DNA from: Ptychodera flava
Taxonomy: Eukaryota; Hemichordata; Enteropneusta; Ptychoderidae
Assembly (NCBI RefSeq): GCF_041260155.1
Contig: NC_091947.1
Span: 36,884,532-36,948,531 of the forward strand
Length of the DNA stretch: 64,000 bases
Direction of reading: 5' to 3'
Below, in pieces: positions 44,301 through 57,000 of this stretch. Position numbers and translations under genes: made by a program. The notes beneath the pieces are model-generated. The model was not told the DNA's origin, did not search any database, and was given only the letters and a program-made list of their open reading frames with translations. The stretch's first letter is position 1. Every line of letters begins with the position of its first letter.

Positions 44301-47300
44301 CTGTGTGAGTAGGTAATCTTCAAGGTTCCTTAACGTTGTATTTGTTCAAAACAACGGCAGAATAATGTAATCATTGTAGGGTGACTGCCCAGGATGAAAG
44401 CAAACTCAAAGACAAATTTAGCTGCAAGACTTTTTAAGTTACTAGTACATTATGCAGCCTTTGATAACGACCACGCAAACTTAGTCTGTACACAAGTAAT
44501 GTATGTGATGTGTAGCCACGTCTCGAGGCAAAATTTTCTTGAGCTGTTTTTTCGCACAACAGAATTGACAAACTAAACAACGCCTAAGCTTATCACTCTT
44601 ACGGTACACATCAGGTTATTATCGTGTTGTGTACACATTCTATAAAACACAGTTCCCTGTCTTCAAATGTACAGTATTGGTTTCCAGAGAGACTGGGGAA
44701 ATTAAGGAAACATACAACATGCCTAAAACATCATAATGTTAGACTTACAGGTTACATATCTATGATATTTGATCAATCGCGGGCTGTCTTTTATTTTGTG
44801 TCATTATTGTAATAATTCATTATTGATTACGATGGAGCAAAGAATTGACAGCGCAGTGCATTGCACAAGTTACTCTTTGTTACGCAAGTAATTCACTTTG
44901 TCCTGAAATTGATCGACCTATACATTTATGTTGTGTTCTATTTAATGGATGTTCCGACCTGTGGGATTTTTGTCATTTTTGTTACTGAGTTGATATTGAG
45001 AAAAGAACCCAATAATTTGCTTTCCTTGATTGAATGTGAAATTATGAGTCGACCACTTTGAATCTCATCGGAGCACAGACACTTCAAGGTAAGATAACCG
45101 TGAATGCAAAGTAGCAGTGACAAGTGTTTATAATAATGGACATGTTGACTAACAGCGAAACCATACGCACAAATGACCAATACTAATCAACTCGAATAAT
45201 ATTTAATAGGAAATTTTCGTTTTGTTCTGTCCGTCAAAACATACTGGAAACAATGAAACTCCTTTGATGTCCCGGATAAATACTTGACTTAAAACATTAC
45301 GTCATAGTATTAGCCAAAGTCTTCTATTATGCGCACATTCACATTGAACCATTGACCATCCAACACTTGTCTATCTGACAAGCGACCTGACATCGTTTTT
45401 AGAAACTTTTCTACGATTTTGATGAACTCACATCTCAGAGTTATCTGGTGATCGCCACCTCACAGAAAATTGCATTGTTGGCTTCCATTGGTTGATGCCT
45501 ATCAGGATCATCGTCATGATCGTTTACGTGGACAATTGATCGATCTGTCTAATTGTCGAACGGTTTTTAGATCACAGACTAATCAAAGTCAAGGCTTAAG
45601 GGGATGACCGCTATATGCAAATAGTAAAGACATAGTGGGAGTCGATTTCACCGTGACAGCCTCTTGTTGGTTTTATTTCGCCTTCGTATATTGACTATCA
45701 ATCATGGATCAAACTTTGATACAATTTCGCCACCTATGTTGGTATGATGTTTGTTCGTTCCATTCATTGGTTTATACTTAAACAATAAGATTGTTTTTAC
45801 TTTTACTTACATTTATGCAAGAAAGTTTGCTTCGAATTGCGATTAGCCTACAAGACGTAACGTATGCCATGATAGAAACAGTTAACTGTTTCTTACAAAG
45901 ACATGATATTAGAGTATATTTCTTTCTACATGCCAATTCCAAGGTCAAACAACCGCTTTCTCTCACACCTAGAAAATGCCTACGAGACTAATGGAAATTC
46001 TACCCTTTCTTCATAGCAAGACGAAATGCCATTCTAGAAACTTAGCGACAGTTCTACTGCTAATTTACGACAAAACTACGTGCGTTTTACCTTACCATAC
46101 ATTTTGAAGGCAAACTTCAAAACCCAGGCAAAGTCCAGCCCAGCCGTACTCTCTCAGCTAGCAATCGAAAACGTCCGTGCATTTGTAGGGCTAGGTATGG
46201 AAAGCCATGTCTGAGTATGCTTCTATTGATATTCGATGAAGATAAGATTTGCTTCAAACCTGTACGGTATACTACTCGCCCTCCACAAACCATTCGAAAG
46301 TCATTGTCACGTTTTAGCAGTGAATAAATATGAACACTCCTTTACTCCCAGGATTGACACGGTATTATCGCTGCTCTGTGCTTGGAAAAATCGCCCAAGG
46401 AGACGTTTGTTTACAACGCGGACACGGACTTGGAGCTGAGTAATAATTTTTCTTTTACAATATTTCCTGATGTTAGCGATTTCTCGCGGACGCGGACACA
46501 GCTGCATAGGCATCTCAAGTTCGAGCAATCTGGGATGTGCGGATTTACGTGTCTGATTTTCGGCTATGCCATAGTGATCCCTCTTTGCAGATGAATCCTT
46601 CCACGAATATTTGTCAGGGAAAACAAGCAACGAAGAACAACGCTATACACTGATGCGTGCAGGCCATGAAGGAAGATTAAACTAAGTTGGTTCAAAATAC
46701 ACAATCTCCAGTAAAATAATGTAGGTCACTTTTTCAACTGTAACTTGGTCAGTAATGAGACATCAGCAGTAAAGTCAGAAAGCAGACCAGTAAAAGTCAG
46801 AGTTCACAAGTATACATGCACTCGTCGTTGATCACTGTAGTGTTACCTAGCTGAGGGTTTTCACCGATTGCTGCGTGAGGGTAGACTAGGCTGGGCTAGG
46901 CTAGGCTAGGCCTTGGTTTTTGAGTTTGCCGATTTTACAGTAACAGCCTTGGCTGGCTTAGTGATGTACACAGGTGACAAATACTAGTCTGTAAAGCACA
47001 AGATGCAAACAAGTGTTCAATGACCAACAAACTTACAGTAAATTAGAGACAAACAGACACATCATCCACTTCTGGAATTCAGTGCGAAATCTACAAACCT
47101 CTTGTTGATATTTCAGTTGCTTTTCTTGTACACTCATCAGATAATTGGTCCTTAACCCACAAAACATCAATCATTACGTATATTGTTACTTCACTTCTAC
47201 TCACAAATATTTATAATCAACTTTGCAGTTTCCACATTTCACAGACAACTCAGTCTATAGACAGACTTGGGATGCTAGTTTTTCATTGAAATGATCCATC

Positions 47301-47984
47301 TTTTATTATATCTGCTCGCACAGGATAGACAAACACATTTGAATTCATGTTATCATAAATGGTACGTCCATTTTAAATACACATTCCGCCACTTTTGTTC
47401 AAATTTCTTGGTCATTTTTATTTTGCTTGATACTTGGAAAAATTAGTGTTGACTTTTGTAATCTATTTCATCAGTACAGGACAGCGTCCTGGAGACCTTT
47501 CCAATTAATACATCTATCGCTGCAACATATCCAGGACGACAACTCCAATTCTTTATTTCAGACACATTGTTTCGGACATTTTATTGTAAGAAGAATGGCG
47601 ATGTCCCCGTTGAGTGTGGCCTTGATTGAAAGGTAAATCTTATAAGAACTAACCGATTCATAATGCTCAAAATGCAATGAAATGTTTTGTGGAGGGACCA
47701 TGATTAACAATCGTTGACTGAGTCCTAAAGAAACAGGAAAGACCATGGTGTCCTTTGAGCCTTTTGTTGATCAGTTTAAATGTCATTTATTATTATAAAA
47801 ACATTTCTTGTACTAGGCACGTCTGCAGAGTTGATCTCTGGGATTGTATTAAACATTGGACTGCGTCCGTAGAAAGAGTGTACTACTCAGGATGTGCAGC
47901 TGAGTGGTCCCACTTTCATGTTATAAATATTCATCAGGTATTTGTTTAAATTCACGTTGGGGTCGATTGGTATGTGATCACATA
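41362..47984. other. Vax 3' region and gene-free interval
   Basis: About 41362-42050 is probably 3' UTR of Vax, with AATAAA at 42032. Beyond it I see no coding exon, RNA gene or mobile element that I can support. A short ggctaggctaggctagg repeat lies near 46889-46910. ORFs here are under 110 codons without motifs. Confidence 0.4.
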
Positions 47985-47987
47985 TTT

Positions 47988-48006
47988 CCAATCAATCAAT
48001 CAATCA

Positions 48007-48093
<87 letters not shown>
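47988..48093. repeat. (CAAT)n microsatellite, 3' tail of the LINE
   Basis: About 105 bp of tetranucleotide repeat. On the minus strand it reads (TGAT)n directly after the LINE body, the usual short-repeat 3' tail of CR1/L2-type elements. Confidence 0.92.
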
Positions 48094-48094
<1 letters not shown>

Positions 48095-50950
48095 CTTTAT
48101 TCATCCCAACTGGGCAATTAAAATGGTGTCTGAAGAAAATTTACACACACGAACGAGAAATCTACAAACTAGAAATAAATAAAAACAAACAACAGACAGA
48201 CACTGGATAAAAAGCTTGACATCATTTATTTTCACTTAAAAGCCGCACTGCGGTTGGAATAAAAGAATGTTTGCGCCGATTTGACCTGCAAGCCGGGGAC
48301 TGAAAACGCTGACCGGAAGGAAGTAAAACAAACTTTGAAGATAAAAACAGTGTTTGTCATGATATCATAGAGTTTAATAGCCTTCTGGAGCACCTGCTGG
48401 TTATAAAAACAAAGCAAATTTCTCTCAGGAGTACCGATTATGTTGGAGCATATTGAAACGATCTTATCTAATGAGTTTTTTTTATTTTTAACGGACAAAT
48501 TATGCATCCAACAAATAAAAGAAAAACTAGTTAAAACACTTTCAATGAATGTTTTATAAAATAGCGATAAAATATTTCTATCAACTCTAAATGAATCCAG
48601 TTTTCTCAGAAAGTATAAACGCTGCTGACCCTTTTTCACTATGGCATCAGTGTTGGAATCTCACTTTAATTTATCATCAAAAATAGAACCCAGATAAGCA
48701 TAAATTGATACAATTTCAACTTCCTGATTATGTATGATGGTCTTCTCCCTTCTGTGTCCACGTCTCCTGAAATCAATGACCATTCCTTTTGTTTTCGTGA
48801 TGTTCAAGTTCAAATATGATTGGTCACACTAGTCAAAAAAATCATTGAGAGCGGGGCCATGATGATGCTCAGACTCCATTAAAAGTGAAAGTAACGCACT
48901 ATCGTCCGCAAACTTAACAAGATGATTACCCTCATGCGTACTTCTACAATTCATCGGTGTAAAGGATATAAAGTAGAGGAGAAAGGACACAGCCCTGAGG
49001 AGACCCAGTTGAAGTATGTATCAAATTGGACATGCGACCGTTGACAAACACTGTTTGTGATCTACTGGTAAGAAAATCGATAATCCAGAGCACTAGTTAG
49101 TGACCGATATCAAAATTCAACAGAAGTTTTCTGTGAGAATGTGCGGTTGAATAGTATTAAAAGCACTTGAAAATCTGCAAAAGTATTCTAGCATGTGCAC
49201 CTGGCTTTTCTAGATGTTTATACAGCGTGTTTAAAATGAACCGCTTAGCACCTTATACCCCTTTTCCAGGACGATACGCAAACTGAAGAGGGTCAAGTTT
49301 GTGTTCTATCTTAGAAACAATAATGAATTTTATAATTTTTTCTAGTGTTTTCATAACGAGAGAAGTTAGTGCAACGGGACGAAAATCATTTAACTGTTCG
49401 TAAAGTGAGATTCCAACACTGATGCCATAGTGAAAAAGGGTCAGCAGCGCTTATACTTTCTGAGAAAACTGGATTCCTTTAGAGTTGATAGAAATATTTT
49501 ATCACTGGAACTACGTTAGAGTGTTTCCAAATGTTTGGAATAGTAACAGTGTCAAGAGAGATCTGGAAAAGGTGTTGAAAGACCCCACTAAGCTGATCAG
49601 CACAGAACTTCAGGGTGCATCTACAAATGCCATCTGGGCCTGGGCTTTTATTAAAGTTGTTTTAGCAATGAGTAATGACAAGGGAACAGTCAGGTGACAA
49701 AGACTTTTTATGCTGGTAATTCGAGAAGAGAAATCAAACTTTTCGAAACGAGTGACAAATTTACTAAAGGCGTATGGTATAGCATCATCATCGATACCTT
49801 CAACACCGACCTTTGGCCTATTCGCAGGCCCTGTTGACTGCTGCCATGTTTTTAATACCCTGCCATGCTGCTTGAAAATTACCTAAACTGAATATTGATT
49901 CAATTTTGTCCCTAAAGTTTAGCTTAGCCTTTCTGATCGCATTTCTAACTTCTCTGTTTGCATTCTTTTTCTCAACTGGAGCACCCTGAAAAAATACTCT
50001 TTCCTTTTTGTTCAGAATCGACTTTAGGTCTTTTATCACCCAGGGTTTGTTATTAGAAAATATTGAAAACTGTTTTGTTGGAATACAAGACTCCACACGA
50101 AATATAAGATGAAACGACATCGACAAGTTCATTAAGGTCCGTACAGATGTGGTAGTAAATCCTCCAATCCGTGCAGTCAAAACAATCCTGTAAACAAGCA
50201 ATACTGTCTGACGACCAGATCTTCACACTTTTCACCACCTTTTGAACCCGTTGTATGACTGGTTTGTAGACCGGGGCAAGCAGTACGATATTATGATCAG
50301 CCGAACCCAGCGGTGGTAATGCATAGGATTTATAAGCACCTGGCACTGTACCGAAGCATTTATCGATGGTTTTATCTCGCCGAGTTGGACATGTAACATA
50401 CTGCTGAAAAGTTTTCAAACTCTTATTGAGGTCACAGTGGTAAAAATCACCAAGAATGAACTTCGGAGCGTCCGGAGATATCTTTTCCAGTTTCTGAATA
50501 TTTGAAGCAATATGTTTCACAGCTGTTGAAGGATTTGCTCGTGGATGAATGTAGACTAGAGTGAGACACAGTTGTGGAAATTCTCTTGGCATGTAGCAGG
50601 GCCGGAGTAAAAGCGAGAACACATGCATTTCGATATTCATTCATGTACTTGATGTTGGCATAAAGTTCGTCAGTTTTCCAACCAAGTAACCGGACATTAG
50701 CAAGAATTAATCTCGGCAATGGCAAACGCCTTTGACATCTCTTTCCTTTCATTTTCTGTCTAATCCCTCCTTTCTTACCCATTTTCCTTCGTTTGCCTTT
50801 ACCTGAGATGTAACTGTCGTTACTTTTCGACTGTGATGACGTACGATGGAGTTCAAGCGGAATACTGTTCTGCATAAACGTAGGCACCTGGACGAATTCA
50901 TGAAGGCTCAGCAAATACGAGTGAAGACAAAGGAAGACCCGTCATGGGCA
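48094..50950 (-). mobile_element. CR1/L2-type non-LTR retrotransposon, degenerate
   Basis: Minus-strand order: N-terminal basic segment (RLILANVRLLGWKTDELYANI, about 50.7 kb), endonuclease (FILGDFYHCDL, SADHNIVLLAPVY, 50.2-50.5 kb), linker (NKPWVIKDLKSILNKKE), then reverse transcriptase with DFRPVALTSL (about 49.38 kb), DPLQFAYRPGKG, TGSPQGCVLSP-like segments and FADDSALLSL (about 48.9 kb). The C-terminal part is KKGQQRLYFLRKLDSF...SFICWMHNLSVKNKK (48.64-48.23 kb). Many frame changes and stops make it inactive. A 103-bp inverted copy of its own 3' part sits inside the RT region. The family is judged from the RT tail and short-repeat ending; CR1, L2 and Rex1 are all possible. Confidence 0.85.
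49401..49503 (+). repeat. 103-bp inverted copy of LINE segment 48566-48668
   Basis: The plus strand here reads the same sense as the minus-strand LINE C-terminal part (KKGQQRLYFLRKLDSF). It lies between the codons for IPNIWKHSNVVPV and LNDFRPVALTS, where it replaces about 30 bp of RT sequence. Confidence 0.85.
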
Positions 50951-52730
50951 CGTCCATCCTGAATATTCACACCTCCAATGCGTTGAATTTGCACCAACAG
51001 AAGCGCAGAGAGCACCAAAATTGAACCAAATATGTTGCAAGCCACTCTGCAAACACTCCCGACGTAGCACGGCTAAAACTACCCAGAAAAGAAGTCAACT
51101 CAACATGAAATTTAAAAGAAACGACGGAACGACGTAGTCATCGGTGTCGCCACTAGTATGTCACAATGTGTCAGAAAAAACATAGAAGTAACTCTAGGAA
51201 TACAAGGAAACATGTTTAATTCTTGCTATAACTATTCCGTGATAGCACAGAACCTAAGAAAACCACTTTTAGCAAGGGTTTCTGTTAAAAGTGGTGATTT
51301 ATACCATAGAGGGCGCCATTACTAATTTCGCTATGGTGACTTTTCACTAATGTCAAAAAAAGGAACTTTTCACTACTACTTTACTAGGTCCAAATACTTC
51401 TTAGATTGTTTAATACTTTGCTATTACACTAGGAGACGGGCATGATCATGTGCTATCAAGAGTCGCATCAATTTAACCAAACTTTATCATTTTAAACAGT
51501 TGTGAACGAGTGCCAGTAAAGTTCAATGACTCACACTGCATGAAAACCAAATAATACTTACTGTATTAGCATGGATTATCACCTGTATTTTAGCTGAATA
51601 GTGCATATACAGATGAATACAGTCAAAAATCCACTCCTTGTTTTCAGCAAGCCTTTATTCATATGAATTCATGTGAATTCATGTGTATTATTCTATAATA
51701 CAGGCAACTCATTATGTGAATTTATCTGTATTATTGCGTTTTTATGCAATGTCAGGGTCACGCATTGTTTGGTCGGTACAGCAAATAGTATATCGTCCGC
51801 TTCATTCTTTCACCCGATGTTTGGTGACTATATTTGTTGTCACTTTTAAGGAATAGATTAACAAAATGGCGATCCATCTTGTAGCGATCTGCTGAGATAT
51901 TTCTAAAAGATATGTTACGGACGGTTTGTTGGCTCTGGGCCGGGCTTACAGAACTTACGAAATAATCCATAGACCAACAATACATTACGCTAGCAACTTA
52001 TTTGTTGGTAAATCAATATCATCAAGAAACGTGATGCAATCTGATCACTTCAAGGATAGCAAAGTACAAATGATACCATTTTTCATAAATGTGAGAGAGG
52101 CGGGCTACAAGTTAGCCTTGGTGTCACGTTTTTCAAACATGAATAAATTTGAAATATTGTGTGTCAATCACATTACGAGCCCATACCCAGTGCACTAATT
52201 CCTTCACAATAACTATATGTTCCACCTACAAAATAAAATAAAATCCGTTGACAGCCATCAATAATATCAATTATATCGGGGGCTCTTTTTTGCATTTCAA
52301 AGCAAATCGTAGAATTTGAAGATGAAATGACGACTGTCTGTGCCCCCGATGGTTTTCGGAAGGCCACTGCCTTTATTCTGAACAATGGACCAGGTTGGCA
52401 ATTACGCCACCAGCGGAAGTAAGTTTTTGTCAGATTTTCAGATAAAAAGTCAAATTTCATACATTTCTTTCAATAACCTAACGTTAGGTGATACTTCTAT
52501 ATCATAGGTCTAGTGTCTGACATGACACTAAAAGAAAGCCAAAGCTTGTGCAGTGTTTGACAGGCTTTAAATCCAACTTGACGTGATGAAGAATTATCAT
52601 TTTGCAGATCGCTTATCTTTTCCTCAAAATTCACCCCGATTTGGTCCTTGGAGGCAAGTTTCGAGAGAGGGTGAGCCTGAAACTCTTTACAGGGAGATTC
52701 CTGACCTGTACAGGAGGGGGTAATGAATAG
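50951..52730. other. No supported gene
   Basis: AT-rich. A short open stretch at 52327-52418 with an ATG and a GTAAGT donor could be an isolated first exon, but no downstream exon is recognised. Nothing else seen. Confidence 0.4.
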
Positions 52731-52957
52731 TTAGTACAACGTCGCTTACATTTCAACCGAATCTACACAAACGCCTTGTGGCCAATCAAGCTAAGCTGTT
52801 CCCTATAAATGAGCGCTGTGTGTTCAGAAAGAAATTAATCATGTAACACTATGATATCAGAAATGAAACAAGTGGACCCGGAGTGTCTCTTTTCAAAGGC
52901 AAGTGAAACCACAGCTATAATTGCAAGTAGAAAAACGGTTTCCTAGATTAAAAAATA
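52731..52957 (+). repeat. About 230-bp duplicated segment, copy 1
   Basis: Direct, diverged copy of about 54838-55050. Shared words include aaacgccttgtggccaa, aagctaagct, atatcagaaatgaa and gagtgtctct. Non-coding. Confidence 0.7.
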
Positions 52958-54837
52958 CCATCAAGGACAGTGTGCTCACATTCGGTTTGAATTGGTCCAT
53001 TCAAGAAATATTTAAACCAGAAAAACAAGAATGACAAAAGCAAATAAGGTCTGCAACTTAGGTACTGGAGGTCATCTTTAGGAACATGCATATCAACTTC
53101 TATAGCAATGCGACAAGCAGATCCTACATACATAAGCAAATGTCAACAAAAAAATTAGCCAGAGAAGGCATGACCAAAAAAAAAGGTTGGAAGAGTGGGA
53201 AAAAATAAAGAATGGGAAAAAATGTAAAAGGGATCTGGTAAAAAGTAATGATGCTACCTCATAATTTTCTAGACCCTATACCCCCTCCTGAATATCAAAT
53301 ATTCCACCCCTTGGTTGATCATGTTTACATAAGGCCAGATGGCAGGAAATGTATTTACAACCTTGGGGATTTTTGATTAATGCTATGAGTGCTATCATTC
53401 TAATGTAAACAGCACTTAAGTTAGTTTCAGATAGTGAAATGCCTTCCACAGTGGGCGGTGATTACGACATTTGGAATTATCCTGGATCCAAATTTCTCCT
53501 CAGTTCTTGTGTGTCTTACATGGAAAAGTTGCAAATATTGATCCGCAATGAAAAAAATTACCTCAACTTTGATTTCTGATCAAATTTTACGACAAATTGA
53601 TACCAAATATGACAAAATTATGTTCACAACCTTCGAAACTATCTCACAACATCCTGGATTGGTGTAGGTCATTTAAGGTCACAAACTGAGAACATTACCT
53701 AAAATATAAAAATTTGGGGGTTTCCAAACACTTTGAGCAGAAAATTATCTAATAACATCCCTCGGGACTTTTGTATCAAATTACAAAACTATCAGACAAG
53801 TAATCTTGAGAACAAGTTTTCTTGACCAAAAATGACAAAATTGTCTTTAAAACACAAATTTGTATATTTCAGGACAACTTCCATATATCTAACTATTGTC
53901 ATGCCTGGACATCTGTACACCAAACATAAAAGCTGTCTGTCCAGGGGCTTTAAAAAGAAAATATCTTTCAAGATTTTTTGACCAAAAATGGTAAAAATTG
54001 CCCAAAAACAGTAATTTTTCAAATTTTGTCGTTATTTCAACAAATTAGAAGGGTAACACCCAAATTTGAGAGAAACTGGGCTAGCGGTTTCACTTAAAAT
54101 GAGAAAAATAACCAAAAAATTCAGCAAAAATACAAAATTCAAGATATCTTCACGATATTCATAAAACTGTATAAAATTCACGTAAGGTATTTGCACACAA
54201 ATTTTCAAAGCAATCAAAACAGTGGTTCTTGAGTTATTAATTCTTGACCATTTTCACATTTTTTAAACTCATTTGCATATTTTTGGCAATGCAAACTTCA
54301 TTTGAACAAAATCCTATCTATAGCCCAGGATGCATCAACACACCAAATACCAAGCTGAAAAGTGCAGCGGTTCGCAAGTTTTTGATGTTGACGGACATAC
54401 TGTACGTACGTACATACATACATACATACATACATACAGATGCCACAAACTTAAATACGATAACCTCACATTGGTATGCCAAATGTGAGCTAAAAACTAT
54501 TTTTTGTACCTTATTGTTACAACTCACTTCTAGCATTCGATATGTTCCATCAATTTATCCATCATATGATCTATTCTGTCATATCAGATTAATTACCAAG
54601 ATGCATGTATTTATCGGAGCCTTTCCTAAGTTTACAATAGGACTGCCATGTCTGCTTCACTCACACCAAGGGATTGCATGAAGGGTGACCATAGTCATAC
54701 TCTAGATTATGAGCAGATTGTATATCATCCGCTTCCTTCTTTTCTTTCTTTCTTCCAATCTTTGGCAGTACAACGTTGCTTACACTTGAAGAAAATTTGA
54801 ACTTATTTTTGTATCACACTTTTATTGCCACAAATGC
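52958..54837. other. No supported gene; low-complexity imperfect repeats
   Basis: About 53530-54260 holds imperfect repeats around ttgaccaaaaatgacaaaattg. A (GTAC)n/(ATAC)n microsatellite lies at 54400-54439. No coding content recognised. Confidence 0.4.
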
Positions 54838-55050
54838 TTACACTTCGACCGAGTCTACAAAAACGCCTTGTGGCCAACCAAGCTAAGCTTTTCTCTAATG
54901 CGCCCAGTGTGTATAGACTGAAGCAAATTACTCATGTGACACTGTAATATCAGAAATGAATCAAGTCGAGAGTGTCTCTGTTCAAAGGCCAGTGAAACCT
55001 ACGCTGTATGATTGCAATAGGAACACTTTTCTTAGATTAAAAAACTATTT
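54838..55050 (+). repeat. About 230-bp duplicated segment, copy 2
   Basis: Direct copy of 52731-52957 with about 20 percent differences. The following text (ctattttttgt...tgtaacaactcat) also resembles 54497-54530. Confidence 0.65.
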
Positions 55051-55312
55051 TTTGTGTGACATGGTTGTAACAACTCATTTCTTGCATTTGCTATGTTATA
55101 TCTATACTATGGGAATGCTGATAACGACGTGTGTACAAATTTCTCAAGTTGATGTTCTGCAGTACCAGTAAGTGTCATATAAGTTAATACCTTATTCGTT
55201 TAGGCTTGCGAAAGGTAATTGTATGGCCTGCTTCTTTTTTCCAATGTTTGGTGATGGCATCTGTTTTCATTGTAGGTTTATTGGAAAGCTAGTATTATCA
55301 TCAACCATAAAG

Positions 55313-55435
55313 TGACCCAGAGTATGGGGTACAGCGACCCATAGTAACAGGTAAAGCGACCCACAGTATGGGATACAGCAGATACAGCGACCTACAGTAA
55401 CGGGTACAGCGACCCACAGCAGCCACAGTATGGAG
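55313..55435 (+). repeat. Short tandem repeat (cagcgacccacagtatggggta)
   Basis: Five to six degenerate copies of a unit of about 20-25 bp. The short minus-strand ORFs across it are artefacts. Confidence 0.75.
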
Positions 55436-56990
55436 TACCTTCCAACATTCATGTGGAGCCCAGGGTGTGCCACCCAACTTGAAAAACATCTTTTGATGGA
55501 TATTTCAAAAATATGACGGTTCTTTAGGGAATTTTCTTGCCAAATTGGGCATTATATCGTTATACTGTTTTAACATGAAAGTCAACCCGTGTTTAGGGCT
55601 TTTTCATGATAAAGGTGACTAATACAGGGGCTGGGTAGACACGTAACCTTGCATCTGTCTATTAGAGGATCGCGGGTGTAGCTATCTCTGATACAGTTGT
55701 TATGAAAGATGACTTATGTACATGTCAAGGTTGAAGGTATCTGTCCTAATAATGACAAACAGTTCAGAAGTACTCAACAAGCATTGAATTAATGTGAGTG
55801 AAATATATGTATGAACTTTCAAACTACTTATGGAAGAGTTTTGCCAAAGATTATGACAATATCCTAAGTAACGTAACAATGCAAATATTGTCATCATTTG
55901 GACAAATCTAGTTACAAATAAGAGTGAAACTTAGTTGGTATTACTTTGCCCCAGGAGATCATTTGAAAAATTTAAAATGACAATTATCCGCTCTTGTTCA
56001 CACATTTTTAAACACTAGTGATGAAATGTCATCAAAGCCCTGGAGATAGTGTTTTGGTCTAGTTATCAATCCCGTTGAAATACAAAATTTTTAACATGAA
56101 TTGTATTTGCTGATTCTGTTGATAAATATATTTGCTTCACAATGTGTAAATCTGCACAACTTTACATTGCTGCACTCTCAAACTAAAAAGCCAATTGACT
56201 GCAAATTTGGGGCATTTTAAGCATTCTATAGTTCCACATATCAACTATTGTTGCCTAACACAGATTAATAATCTGATCTTCACATTGTGTAACATACTAT
56301 CTTAGATGAATACACTGCTTCACTTAATGAACCATGAACACAGTTACCTGATTTGTAGCTTAAGTTTTGAATCTTATTTGAATATGTGATCACTTATAAT
56401 CATATAAGCTTATCTACCAAACACTCAGCACAAAGTATATAATTTCTTCAATCAAAACACATTATAAACTGTTGTTGATTTTTCAGATTTCTTGTACTTT
56501 TATAAATTCAGTTCATATTTAGTCCTACTGACATACATTTAACTTCACACATTCATGGCAAGTTCAGAATTACGTGAATAAACAGAGAAAATTTATTCGT
56601 AGATCCGCAGAAAATGCATGCTTGAAGTGTGAGGGCGCTTTTCTGTTAGCCTTCAGCGTTCTAAGAGAACAAGGCATATGAATTATGGGAGGTTGAACAC
56701 ACTTTTTTCCATGCCATATGTATCTTATCAAAGATGACATGAAAACCAAATCATACTATAAATTTTTTTAAAACACTGAACCTTAAGTTTAGTAAAGTAG
56801 CAACAATTTAATTGAAGGATCAAAGGGGTACATATAGGTACTATAATCTCAATTTAATTCTTTTAGTACCCCATTTTTAAACTAAAATACATGTAGAAAA
56901 AGCAGTATTGTTTCAGTCTTTTCTCATTCCACTTAAATAGCAGAAATTAGTAGACTTTCAAAAAAGTTATTAAAAAACATACACAGCTCT
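55436..56990. other. No supported gene
   Basis: AT-rich sequence with no recognisable exon, RNA gene or mobile element. Confidence 0.4.
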
Positions 56991-57000
56991 GTACAAGTCT

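Noticed and set aside
46236..46630. Overlapping ORFs on both strands up to 107 codons
   Set aside because: No motif, splice sites or codon pattern to support a gene.
47904..48210. ORFs reading NQSINQSI
   Set aside because: Translation of the CAAT tetranucleotide tail of the LINE.
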